From Mycobacterium intermedium (GTDB lineage: Bacteria; Actinomycetota; Actinomycetes; Mycobacteriales; Mycobacteriaceae), in contig NZ_MVHT01000063.1 in assembly GCF_002086275.1 (NCBI RefSeq), forward strand, positions 1-39,784: a DNA stretch of 39,784 nucleotides, given 5' to 3'. Numbering within the stretch: the stretch's first letter is position 1; each line of letters opens with the position of its first letter. The translations under genes were made by a program, and so were the position numbers. Shown here piece by piece: positions 7,434-15,278 of the stretch. The notes beneath the pieces are model-generated. The model had not been told where the DNA came from. It made no database searches and saw nothing but the letters and a program-made list of their open reading frames with translations.

Positions 7434-8585
7434 ATGCCACTACAGGACTGGATGAAGATCATTTCGGTGGACGACCACGTCATCGAACATCCACGGGTAT
7501 GGCAGGACCGGCTTTCGGCAGCACATCGCGAGCAGGGCCCGCAGATCATAGAAACCCCTGCGGGTCATCATGTTTGGCGGTTCGAGGGACAGCTGTTTCC
7601 CCAACTCGGACTCAATGCCGTCGCCGGTAGGCCTCCCGAAGAATACGGAATGGACCCGGTGCGCTACGACCAGATGATCCCGGGATGTTACGACCCGGTC
7701 GAGCGGATCAAAGACATGGACATCGACGGCGTGCACGCAGCACTGTCCTTCCCGTCGTTCCCGGGTTTCGGCGGAAACGTGTTCCACCGCGCGAAAGACA
7801 AGGAGCTAGCGCTGGCCTGCGTGCGGGCCTGGAACGACTTCCAGGTCGACGAGTGGTGCGCGACAGCACCAGACCGGTTGATCCCGTTGGGGATTCTGCC
7901 CACCTGGGACCCGCAACTGGCCGCGGCCGAAGTCGAACGACTGGCGCAGATCGGCACCAGAGCGGTGTCCTTCCCGGACAGCCCGGTTCCGCTGGGACTG
8001 CCGTCCTTCCACCACCCCACGCACTGGGAACCGCTGTGGGACGCGCTGAAAGCCGCCGACATCCCGGTGTGCCTGCACTTCGGCTCCGGCGGGTTTGTCC
8101 CGGGCTTCTCGTTCGTCAAGCCCTCTGCCGAGGACCCCGCCCCGTTCGCCGTGGCGATCGCCACCTTTTCGACCAACCTGATGTGGAGTACCGCAGATCT
8201 GGTGTTCTCCGGAATGCTGCAACGTCACCCGAATCTGAAGTTTCTGCTGTCCGAAGGCGGAATAGGCTGGATACCTTACCTTTTGGAGCGTCTCGACTAC
8301 ACCTGGGAGCGCCACCGGTGGTATCAGAACATCAGCCGCACCGACCGCCCCTCGGATCTTTTCCGCAAGCACATCTGGGGCTGCTTCATCGACGACGTCC
8401 ACGGCGTGAAGTCACGGGAGACGATCGGCATCGACCGAATCCTGATCGAGGTGGACTATCCGCATTCCGACTCGAACTGGCCCAACAGCCGCAAACGCAT
8501 TGCCGAGAACCTGATCGAGGTGGACGACGACGATGCTCATCGAATCGTGGAACTCAATGCCCGCGCGCTGCTGCGCTTTGGTTGA
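7434..8585 (+). CDS. Amidohydrolase family protein (ACMSD-like TIM barrel)
   Basis: This 383-residue protein belongs to the amidohydrolase_2 group, which includes metal-dependent decarboxylases and hydrolases such as ACMSD. The N-terminal metal motif is seen as VDDHVIEHP (D13 and H15). Later landmarks are DIDGVHAALSFPSFPGFGG, the barrel strand VCLHFGSGG with its His, LLSEGGIGWIPYLLERLDY and the C-terminal IEVDYPHSDSNWPNS with the conserved Asp. The ATG at 7434 follows AAAGGAG at good spacing. It sits six bases before the next gene and 24 after the acyl-CoA dehydrogenase. In similar mycobacterial clusters such proteins act on CoA-linked or ring-derived acids, but the reaction here, C-C cleavage, decarboxylation or hydrolysis, cannot be told from sequence. 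Confidence 0.88.
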   Translation: MPLQDWMKIISVDDHVIEHPRVWQDRLSAAHREQGPQIIETPAGHHVWRFEGQLFPQLGLNAVAGRPPEEYGMDPVRYDQMIPGCYDPVERIKDMDIDGVHAALSFPSFPGFGGNVFHRAKDKELALACVRAWNDFQVDEWCATAPDRLIPLGILPTWDPQLAAAEVERLAQIGTRAVSFPDSPVPLGLPSFHHPTHWEPLWDALKAADIPVCLHFGSGGFVPGFSFVKPSAEDPAPFAVAIATFSTNLMWSTADLVFSGMLQRHPNLKFLLSEGGIGWIPYLLERLDYTWERHRWYQNISRTDRPSDLFRKHIWGCFIDDVHGVKSRETIGIDRILIEVDYPHSDSNWPNSRKRIAENLIEVDDDDAHRIVELNARALLRFG

Positions 8586-8591
8586 CCCGCA

Positions 8592-8858
8592 ATGACTTCC
8601 GACGAGGAACGTCCCGATACCGACGACTACGACCTACTGACGTTCGGTGAGGTCGCGGCGCGACTGGCCGAGGAGTTGGCCGCCCAGTACGACGAACTGG
8701 ACAGGCTGCGTGCAATGACGCCGCCGGACCCGATTGCGATCCGCCGGATCGAGGAGCGCATCGCCGTCTTGAAGGTGGGCGCCGAGCGGTACCGGCACGA
8801 GCAACGGACGAGTGAGGCTTTCAAGCGGAGATTCGGCTCCGCGATCCAGCGCGGGTGA
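8592..8858 (+). CDS. Small helical protein of unknown function, co-transcribed with the amidohydrolase
   Basis: This is an 88-residue acidic, highly helical protein. It reads LTFGEVAARLAEELAAQYDELDRLRAMTPPDPIAIRRIEERIAVLKVGAERY, a heptad-like pattern suggesting a helical hairpin or short coiled coil with a Pro-rich turn at about 43-46. There is no signal peptide, membrane segment or catalytic motif. The start is an ATG six bases after the amidohydrolase stop, and the codon use is that of its neighbours, so I take it as a real gene. The stop is only four bases from the stop of the convergent aldehyde dehydrogenase. I do not recognise a function. A binding partner or stabiliser of the amidohydrolase or a dehydrogenase would fit its position. 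Confidence 0.7.
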   Translation: MTSDEERPDTDDYDLLTFGEVAARLAEELAAQYDELDRLRAMTPPDPIAIRRIEERIAVLKVGAERYRHEQRTSEAFKRRFGSAIQRG

Positions 8859-8862
8859 GCCG

Positions 8863-10335
8863 CTAGCCGACCGGCCACTGCAGCGTCTTGTGCTGCAGGT
8901 ACTCCGACAGGCCGTATTCGCCGAACTCGCGGCCCACGCCGCTGTACTTGTAGCCGCCGAACGGGGCCGCGGGGTTGAGTCCACCGCCGCCACCGTTGAT
9001 GGTCACCATGCCGGTGCGTAACCGTCGGGCCAGGGCGACAGCCCGCTGGGAGTCGGCGGACCAGACACCGCCGCACAGTCCGTAGCGGCTGTCGTTGGCG
9101 ATCCGAACGGCCTCGTCATCGTCGCTGAACGGAATCACCACGCCGACCGGCCCGAAGAACTCGTCCTGGGCGATGCGCATGCGGTTGTCGACGCCGACGA
9201 AAAGCGTTGGCTCCAAGAAAAACCCCCGGTCCAGGTGGGCAGGGCGACCGCCGCCGAATGCGATCTGCGCACCCTCGGCCACCCCGGCGGCGATCAGCGA
9301 CTCCACCCGCTGCCGCTGCACGTCGCGGATCAGTGGACCCATCATGGTGGCGGGGTCGGCCGGGTCGCCGACAGTGATGAAGCCGAGGGTTCCAACGATC
9401 CGCGCCACCAATTCGTCGTGCAGCGACTGGTGTACCAGGACGCGGGTTAGCAACGCGCAGCCCTGTCCGGCGTGCGTGATGATGCCGCCCAGTACGCTTT
9501 CCATCACCTTGTCGAGGTCGCTGTCATCGAGGAGGATGTTGGCGGATTTGCCGCCGAGCTCCAGCACCACTTTCTTGATCGAGTCGGCTCCCTGGGCATA
9601 TACCTTGCGGCCCACGGCGTCCGACCCGGTGAAGCTCACGATGTCCACCCCCGGATGCTGAGTCAGCGCCTCGCCCGCGGCCACGTCACCGGTCACGATG
9701 TTGAGCACTCCGGGTGGCAGACCGGCGCTTTCGGCGATCTCGCCGAGCACCAACGCCTCCAGCGGCGTGTACGGGGACGATTTCAGCACGGCCGTGCAAC
9801 CCGCGGCCAATGCCGGGGCAAGCTTGGCCAGGTTCAGCAGGAACGGGAAGTTGAAGGCGGTGATCAGCGCCGCGACGCCATAGGGTTCGCGCACCACCGC
9901 GCCCTGGCCGATACCGCGACCGTAAATCGGCGGCACCGGTTGTTCGAAGGCGAACTGCGGCAATACCCGGTGTGCCATGTCGGCGAAATGGTCGATCGGC
10001 GTGCCTACTTGCAGGAAGTCGGCGATCATCCGCGTCGATCCGGCCTCGGTGATGTTCAGCTCCACCAGTTCGGCACGCCTGCGGGTCATTTCGTCGGCCA
10101 TCGCCGCGAGGATCTTTGCCCGCTCCGCGGGACGCATGGCCGGCCACGGTCCCTCGTCGAAGGCGCGACGGGCCGCACGCACTGCGGCATCGATGTCGGC
10201 CGGGGTGGCTTGGGGCACCTCGGCGATCGTCTGCTCGGTCGCCGGGTTGAGCACCTCAAGACGTTCGTCACCGGCGCCGGCGGTCCACTTCCCATCGATG
10301 AACAGTTCGCGGGTGATCAGCGGTGTCGAAGTCAT
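8863..10335 (-). CDS. NAD(P)-dependent aldehyde dehydrogenase
   Basis: At 490 residues this is a full-length member of the aldehyde dehydrogenase superfamily, which oxidises aldehydes to acids. Expected residues are present: the oxyanion Asn in AFNFPF (N162), the cofactor Lys in VLKSSPYTP (K185), the FTGS turn (235-238), the general base in LELGGKS (E259) and the nucleophile in GQGCALLTR (C293). The ATG at 10335 is preceded by GGGAGGAA. It is divergent from the GntR/FCD regulator with only 32 bases between the starts, so their promoters overlap and that regulator is its likely controller. Its place in the block suggests oxidation of an aldehyde released from, or made on, the pathway substrate. 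Confidence 0.93.
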   Translation of the reverse strand: MTSTPLITRELFIDGKWTAGAGDERLEVLNPATEQTIAEVPQATPADIDAAVRAARRAFDEGPWPAMRPAERAKILAAMADEMTRRRAELVELNITEAGSTRMIADFLQVGTPIDHFADMAHRVLPQFAFEQPVPPIYGRGIGQGAVVREPYGVAALITAFNFPFLLNLAKLAPALAAGCTAVLKSSPYTPLEALVLGEIAESAGLPPGVLNIVTGDVAAGEALTQHPGVDIVSFTGSDAVGRKVYAQGADSIKKVVLELGGKSANILLDDSDLDKVMESVLGGIITHAGQGCALLTRVLVHQSLHDELVARIVGTLGFITVGDPADPATMMGPLIRDVQRQRVESLIAAGVAEGAQIAFGGGRPAHLDRGFFLEPTLFVGVDNRMRIAQDEFFGPVGVVIPFSDDDEAVRIANDSRYGLCGGVWSADSQRAVALARRLRTGMVTINGGGGGLNPAAPFGGYKYSGVGREFGEYGLSEYLQHKTLQWPVG

Positions 10336-10367
10336 TGATTCCTCCCAATAATCCGTGAATTGGCGAA

Positions 10368-11183
10368 ATGAGTAAGATCATTTGTCTGATGGACGCCACG
10401 AAGCGGGTGAACAGCGCGACCAAATTGGTGCGGGCCCCCAAGACCGCCGAGATCATCGCGGATCAACTGCGCAGCAGCATCGTTCGCGGTGTTCTCCGCA
10501 AAGGCGACGCGCTGCCCACCGAGGTGGAATTGGTGAAGCAGTTCGGCGTCTCCCGCCCCACCCTGCGCGAGGCGTTTCGCATCCTGGAGAGCGAATCGCT
10601 GATCGTGGTCCGCCGTGGTTCCCGCGGCGGAGTGCTGGTGTCCTCCCCGGAAACATCGGTGGCCGCAAGGGATTTCGGCCTGCTGCTGCAGATGTCGGGC
10701 ACCACGTTGGCGGATGTGTACGAGGCCCGCAAGATTTTCGAACCGGCCGCCGCCGAGATGCTGGCAGCCCGAGCGACGCCCGAGGACATCGGGGATCTCA
10801 AGGCCGCGGCGGCCGAGCTGGCGGCATTGGTCAACGAAGGCACCGAGCGGGCCGACTTCGGCGAGTGGACGGCGGCGACGTTCCGGTTCCACGACCTGAT
10901 TTTGGAACGGGCCGGAAACAACACGGTGGCCCTGATCGGAGCCGTGCTGCGCGAGGTGGTCACCCGACACATGGCGCGCGCGGTGTCCACGACCAGCAGT
11001 CACACCCAGATTGAAAAGCAGTTCAAGCAGACCGTCCGTGCGTTCACCAAATTCATCGGGCTCATCGAGGCCCGCGACGGTGTCGCGGCCAGAGAGTTCT
11101 GGACCACGCACATGGATCGGGCCGGCCGCAAGATGTTGTGGGGCGACCTGGCGACCGAGCGGGTGATCGACCTCTACGTCTGA
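10368..11183 (+). CDS. GntR family regulator with FCD ligand domain (FadR subfamily)
   Basis: This is a 271-residue regulator. The winged helix at about residues 25-95 contains LPTEVELVKQFGVSRPTLREAFRILESESLIVVRRGSRGGVLV, followed by an FCD domain (~105-250) with FHDLILERAGNNTVALIG, the region that usually holds metal-ligating His and Asp. FCD proteins sense small acids or acyl-CoA-like metabolites. Two starts are possible, the ATG at 10368 and another at 10389, and neither has a strong ribosome site. It is divergent from the aldehyde dehydrogenase and convergent with the CoA-transferase, and probably regulates one or both. It resembles each half of the tandem regulator at 15279-16712. Confidence 0.88.
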   Translation: MSKIICLMDATKRVNSATKLVRAPKTAEIIADQLRSSIVRGVLRKGDALPTEVELVKQFGVSRPTLREAFRILESESLIVVRRGSRGGVLVSSPETSVAARDFGLLLQMSGTTLADVYEARKIFEPAAAEMLAARATPEDIGDLKAAAAELAALVNEGTERADFGEWTAATFRFHDLILERAGNNTVALIGAVLREVVTRHMARAVSTTSSHTQIEKQFKQTVRAFTKFIGLIEARDGVAAREFWTTHMDRAGRKMLWGDLATERVIDLYV

Positions 11184-11194
11184 CAAGACTGCCA

Positions 11195-12409
11195 TCAGCC
11201 CAAGATTCCGTCGTCTCGCAAGCTGCTGATCTGGTCCCACTCCAGCCCGCTCTCCAGCAGGATCTCTTCGGTGTGCTGCCCGAGTTCGGGTGCGGGTCCG
11301 GCCGGCGTGGTCGGCTTCCCATCGAACTGATAGGGCGGGGCGACCAGGCGGAAGGCGTTGCCGTCGAGACCGGTGACGGTCGGCAGGTATCCATTGCTGG
11401 CGACCTGGGGGTGGTCGCAGACCTCATCGAATGTTGCGGCGGCAGACCATACTCCAGAAAATCCGGCGAGCAGATCGCGCCATTCGGCGAGCGTGCGACT
11501 GCCGAACGTGGCGTCCAGCTCGGCGATGCAGGCCGCGCGGTTGACGTAGCGTGCGACGGCGTCGCCGAAGCGTGGGTCGTCCGCCAAGTCCGGCCGGCCG
11601 ATGAGTTCACACAACTCGGACCAGAACCGGTCGGACTGCAGGCACACCAGATTGAGCCAGCGGTCGTCGGACGTGCGGTAACTGTTGACGATCGGATTGG
11701 GGGCCGCAGTTCGGTCCGTGCGAGGTAACTCGCCGATACCCGCTGCGCTGGCGGCCAGATCGGGGCTCATGGTCCACATGCCGGTGTTCAACAGCGAGAC
11801 ATCGACCACACCGCCGACGCCGGTGCGTTCGCGTCGGAACAGTGCCATGGCCACGGCGCCCGCTATCGCACTCGAACCCTGCAGGTCGAAGAACGCCGCG
11901 GGTTGCGCGGCGGGTGCGGCGCCACCGGGCGCGGTCAACTTGTGCTGAATGCCTGCCGCCGACCACGCTGCGGCGGCATCGAATCCCCCCGCGTCGGCCA
12001 TCGGACCCGCACTGCCCCAACCGGATCCGCGGACATAGATCAAGCGTTCGTTGTCGGCTCGCAGGTCTGCGGCGTCGATCCCCAGCTTGGCCCGCACCTT
12101 GGGCAGATAGCTGGTGAGAAACACGTCGGCGCCGGAAACCAAGCGGCGCAACGTGGTCAGGCCGGCCTCGTGGGACAGGTCCAGCGTGATGCTGCGCTTG
12201 CCCCGATTGGGCACTTGCACAAAGGGGTCGGGCAGCGACTTGTCGGCATTGATCGCGTTGAGCAAGGCACGCTGCGGATCGCCAGCCGGGGGCTCGACCT
12301 TGATCACCTCCGCACCGAGATCGGCCATGATGGCGCCCGCCGCCGGGACGAATGTCCACGACGCCACTTCGATGACACGCACGCCCTCGAATGGTCCGGT
12401 CACACCCAT
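11195..12409 (-). CDS. Class III CoA-transferase (CaiB/BaiF family)
   Basis: This 404-residue protein is a family III CoA-transferase, which moves CoA between carboxylic acids through an aspartyl-CoA thioester. The signature N-terminus is GVRVIEVASWTFVPAAGAIMADLGAEVIKVEPP. The expected catalytic Asp is D175 in AAFFDLQGSS, followed by the characteristic LFRRERTGVGGVVDVSLL. The ATG at 12409 lies one base after the TGA of the DUF7064-like gene, so translation is probably coupled. It is the last gene of the minus-strand operon that begins with the enoyl-CoA hydratase at 17517. It would let the pathway activate or recycle an acid without ATP, alongside the two AMP-ligases. Confidence 0.9.
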   Translation of the reverse strand: MGVTGPFEGVRVIEVASWTFVPAAGAIMADLGAEVIKVEPPAGDPQRALLNAINADKSLPDPFVQVPNRGKRSITLDLSHEAGLTTLRRLVSGADVFLTSYLPKVRAKLGIDAADLRADNERLIYVRGSGWGSAGPMADAGGFDAAAAWSAAGIQHKLTAPGGAAPAAQPAAFFDLQGSSAIAGAVAMALFRRERTGVGGVVDVSLLNTGMWTMSPDLAASAAGIGELPRTDRTAAPNPIVNSYRTSDDRWLNLVCLQSDRFWSELCELIGRPDLADDPRFGDAVARYVNRAACIAELDATFGSRTLAEWRDLLAGFSGVWSAAATFDEVCDHPQVASNGYLPTVTGLDGNAFRLVAPPYQFDGKPTTPAGPAPELGQHTEEILLESGLEWDQISSLRDDGILG

Positions 12410-12421
12410 CTCACACCCATC
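12400..12421. repeat. Perfect 11-bp tandem duplication at a gene junction
   Basis: The 11-mer TCACACCCATC occurs twice back to back (12400-12410 and 12411-12421). On the minus strand the repeat holds the stop codon of the DUF7064-like gene and the start codon of the CoA-transferase, and it creates a second, out-of-frame ATG at 12420. It looks like a small slippage duplication at a coupled stop/start. Confidence 0.85.
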
Positions 12422-13574
12422 TCCTCGGGTCGGTTACTCCCGGCGCTTCTGGTGCCTGCGCCGCTTGGGTCGCAAGGGCGTCGTGCATGCGGGCGAAATG
12501 TTTCGGATGCCAGATGTCTTGGTCCTCGCCCCAACCCACCTTGCCGTCGAGATCCCAACGCATCAGTGCGGTGCTGCCGCCGCCACGCTCACAGATGTGG
12601 CTCACCGCAACACCTTCGGCGGCCATCACCCGCCCGGTGACATCTCGCAGCTGCACGTCCATGTGGGAGCTCCAGCCAGTGACCGGGTCCCGGTAGTTCT
12701 TCATCCGGCTGGCGGATTTGTCCAGCAGTTCGAAACGTCCGTCGCGTAGCAGCCACCCGTGGTTCAGCGGCGCGTAGCCCGCAGCGTCACCGTCGGCCAC
12801 CCGGACGAAGGCAAGAAACCCAATGTCCCCGCCGGCATGGCCGAAGATGTACTGGATTCGCCCGCGCCCCCGTTCCCTTTCGATCTCGCGCCAGCGCGGG
12901 CCGCCGGGATGCCGCACCCGGGCGGACTCGTCGGTCGGTGGGCCCACAGACTTGTCGCGCTTGTCGCGTGCTGGCGGTGGCCCGCCCCGCGGCGCCCAGG
13001 ATCGATCCCGGACGGAATAGCAGTCAATGGGGATCGACTGGCCGGACAACACCACCTCGCCGGTGACATGGCCGAGCTGGTCGAGGTGGGTGTGCTCCAT
13101 GAACGGCGGCTCGCCCGGAGTGAAGCGGCGTGGCTCATGGACGCCTTGGTAGGTGAGTCGGACGGCGAAATCCGCTTCGGCATCGGTGAATTCGATGCGG
13201 TAGTCGCGCAGTGGCCGCAGCATCCGGACGCTGAAGCCGCCGCCGGGGATGGTGATGTCACGCAGATCCGGGGTGGGATCGGTGACCGGCACGTCGGAAA
13301 CCACCTTGCAGTAAGGCAACTGCTCCGGCGTCGCACCGCTCGGGTCCCAGACGTAGACCCGCCAGGTCACGGTGCCGCGGTTGGTGTGAAACGCGGCGTG
13401 CAGCCACCCGCCTAGCTTGCGGTCCGGGACGTTGAACGACCACCACGTGGTCTCGGTCCAGAACGGGTTGTCATCCGGCGGTGCGTGGAAGTCGTCGTCG
13501 GCCGGCAGGAACGGAGTTGCGGCGGTGATGGGTTCGGTCCCGTCCGCCCTGTCCGGAGTGCGCACCCGCGCCAT
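12411..13574 (-). CDS. DUF7064/DUF7065-like protein of the catabolic operon (function unknown)
   Basis: The 387-residue protein has no signal peptide or membrane span. It is beta-rich, with many Trp and Tyr (TWWSFNVPDRKLGGWLHAAF, GTVTWRVYVWDP, VPIDCYSVRDRSWAPRG-like segment, NHGWLLRDGRFELLDKS). This pattern matches the lipocalin/hydroxyneurosporene-synthase-like proteins annotated DUF7064 and DUF7065, which often sit beside P450 and acyl-CoA genes in actinobacteria. The assignment is from memory of the family, not a search. An ATG at 13574 is preceded by AGGAT six bases away; a GTG one codon upstream is possible. It is followed by the CoA-transferase with one base between. Binding or isomerising a hydrophobic pathway intermediate is an inference. 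Confidence 0.65.
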   Translation of the reverse strand: MARVRTPDRADGTEPITAATPFLPADDDFHAPPDDNPFWTETTWWSFNVPDRKLGGWLHAAFHTNRGTVTWRVYVWDPSGATPEQLPYCKVVSDVPVTDPTPDLRDITIPGGGFSVRMLRPLRDYRIEFTDAEADFAVRLTYQGVHEPRRFTPGEPPFMEHTHLDQLGHVTGEVVLSGQSIPIDCYSVRDRSWAPRGGPPPARDKRDKSVGPPTDESARVRHPGGPRWREIERERGRGRIQYIFGHAGGDIGFLAFVRVADGDAAGYAPLNHGWLLRDGRFELLDKSASRMKNYRDPVTGWSSHMDVQLRDVTGRVMAAEGVAVSHICERGGGSTALMRWDLDGKVGWGEDQDIWHPKHFARMHDALATQAAQAPEAPGVTDPRRWV

Positions 13575-13584
13575 CACGCGATCC

Positions 13585-13601
13585 TATCCTAAAAGGATAC
13601 T
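13585..13601. promoter_or_regulatory. Inverted repeat TATCCT-AAA-AGGATA with shared AGGATACT core
   Basis: Perfect 6-base arms TATCCT (13585-13590) and AGGATA (13594-13599) flank AAA directly upstream of the DUF7064-like gene. The right arm continues as AGGATACT, the core also found at 6188-6195 (AGGATACTG) and, reversed, at 15229-15236. It is followed by an AT-rich run (13602-13620). A regulator site or promoter element is inferred. Confidence 0.45.
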
Positions 13602-13629
13602 CATTTAGTAGTTACTGACTTTCTCGTTA

Positions 13630-15198
13630 CTAGACCCGACGGCCGGCATCGGCCCAGTAGACGTCGCGGATCTGGCGTTTGAGCAGTTTCCCGGATTCGG
13701 TTCGAGGCAAGGCGGATTGGAATTCCACCGAGCGTGGGCACTTGAAGCCGGCCAGGTGAGCGCGGCAATGGGCGATGATGTCGTCGGCCAACCCCGCCGA
13801 TGGTTCGGCGTCGCCGACCAACTCGACCACCGCCTTGACCTGCTCACCCCATTCCGGGTCCGGGATTCCGATGACGGCGGCGTCGGCGACCAAGGGGTGC
13901 GCGGTGAGTATGCCCTCGACCTCGGCGGGATAGATGTTCACCCCGCCGCTGATGATCATGTCCTTGGCGCGGTCGCAGATGAACAGGTAACCGTCCTCGT
14001 CGAGGTAGCCGACGTCACCGAGGGTGAAGGCGGCGCCGCGGTGCACCGAGGCCGTCAAGTCGGCGTCGTTGCGGTATTCGAACCGGGCGCCGTCCAGTCG
14101 CTCCAGGTACACGTTGCCGACTTCGTCGGGCGGCAACGGATTCCCTTCGTCATCCAGGATTTTGACGCGCATGCCGCGCACCGGCCGGCCGACGGTCCCG
14201 GGCTTTTGCAGCCAGCGGTACGGCTTGGCGATGGTGGCGGCTCCCTCGGTACCCCCGTAGGTTTCCCAGATCACCGGACCCCACCAGGCCATCATGTCCT
14301 TCTTGACCTGCAGCGGGCAGGGGGCGGCGGAATGAACCACCGAGTGCAGGCTGCTCAGGTCGTATTTGTCCCGGACCTCGGCGGGAAGCTTGAGCATGCG
14401 GACGAACTGGGTGGGCACCATGTAGGCGGTCGTCACCGCATGCCGCTCGATGGCGGCCAGCGTCTGTTCCGGATCGAATCGGCCCAGGATCGCCAGCGCC
14501 TGACCGACATTGAGAGCGCCGAGATAGAAGCTCTGGCATCCGGCGTGGTGCATGGCTGTCGACACCAGGTGCGCACCCTCGAAGGGACGAAAGTCGAAGG
14601 CACGGCCGAAGATTGCCATCGAATTTGCCGCAACGGACGGATCGCGGCCATCGAGAGGTCGCACGATGCCCTTGGGTTTGCCGGTGGTGCCCGACGAGTA
14701 GCGGATGGCATCGCCCTGCTTGCGCCCGGCGGGCGCCGTCGTCGGATGCCCAACCAACAAATCACGCTCCGCGATGAACCCGGCCGGCACTTCCGCGTCG
14801 TCGCCGACGACAATCCGAAGCTGGATGTTGCCGGGGACCACCGCGAACCGGTCCAGGTAATCGGCGTGGGTGACCAGCACGGCGGCGCCGGAGTGATCGA
14901 GGATCGAGGCGAACTCGGCCGCCGAGAGCGCGGTGTTCAAGGTGAGATAGCGAAGCCCGATCTCGTTGGTGGCCAGCTGCCAGATAACCGCGTCCACATC
15001 ATTGGGCAGCGCGTACGCCACCACCGCCTCATCGCCAAGCCCGTTTGCGCGCAGGGCATTTGCCACCTGGTGCGCGGCCGCGGCCAGTTCGGCGAAGGTC
15101 AGTGTGCGACCGCTGGGCGAGGCGACGATGGCCGGCGCCTCGGGGTGATCCTCTGCGATCCACCACACGCCAAGGCGTCGGTCCCACGGATGCCGCAT
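13630..15198 (-). CDS. Acyl-CoA synthetase (AMP-forming, FadD-like)
   Basis: The 522-residue protein activates a carboxylic acid to its acyl-CoA through an acyl-adenylate. The AMP-binding P-loop is YSSGTTGKPKG at residues 167-177. Further motifs are VIWETYGGTEGA, GNVYLERLDG, LGDVGYLDEDGYLFICDRAKDMIISGGVNIYP and the C-terminal catalytic Lys region LPRTESGKLLKRQ. The frame is open further upstream, but the ATG at 15198 has a strong GGGAGG ribosome site and gives the normal family length, so I chose it. It lies between the tandem GntR/FCD gene (81 bases upstream) and the DUF7064-like gene, and has its own AT-rich leader with an inverted repeat, so it may have an internal promoter. The acid substrate is unknown. 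Confidence 0.92.
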   Translation of the reverse strand: MRHPWDRRLGVWWIAEDHPEAPAIVASPSGRTLTFAELAAAAHQVANALRANGLGDEAVVAYALPNDVDAVIWQLATNEIGLRYLTLNTALSAAEFASILDHSGAAVLVTHADYLDRFAVVPGNIQLRIVVGDDAEVPAGFIAERDLLVGHPTTAPAGRKQGDAIRYSSGTTGKPKGIVRPLDGRDPSVAANSMAIFGRAFDFRPFEGAHLVSTAMHHAGCQSFYLGALNVGQALAILGRFDPEQTLAAIERHAVTTAYMVPTQFVRMLKLPAEVRDKYDLSSLHSVVHSAAPCPLQVKKDMMAWWGPVIWETYGGTEGAATIAKPYRWLQKPGTVGRPVRGMRVKILDDEGNPLPPDEVGNVYLERLDGARFEYRNDADLTASVHRGAAFTLGDVGYLDEDGYLFICDRAKDMIISGGVNIYPAEVEGILTAHPLVADAAVIGIPDPEWGEQVKAVVELVGDAEPSAGLADDIIAHCRAHLAGFKCPRSVEFQSALPRTESGKLLKRQIRDVYWADAGRRV

Positions 15199-15213
15199 CC
15201 AACCTCCCGGTGC

Positions 15214-15237
15214 TCTATTAGATAGAACAGTATCCTG
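15214..15237. promoter_or_regulatory. Inverted repeat TCTAT-TAG-ATAGA plus CAGTATCCTG before the acyl-CoA synthetase
   Basis: TCTAT (15214-15218) and ATAGA (15222-15226) form a perfect inverted repeat around TAG, and CAGTATCCTG follows at 15228-15237, identical in reverse to the site between the divergent fadE genes. The whole patch is AT-rich against GC-rich flanks and lies 16-39 bases upstream of the synthetase start. This looks like an operator or promoter region; which of the local regulators binds is not known. Confidence 0.45.
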
Positions 15238-15278
15238 AACTCCGGGTGGCGGAAAGGTCGCATGCGGCGCGCGGCCGG

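Noticed and set aside
13717..15225. A 502-codon plus-strand frame
   Set aside because: It is antisense to the acyl-CoA synthetase, a common shadow in GC-rich DNA, and its residues match nothing recognisable.
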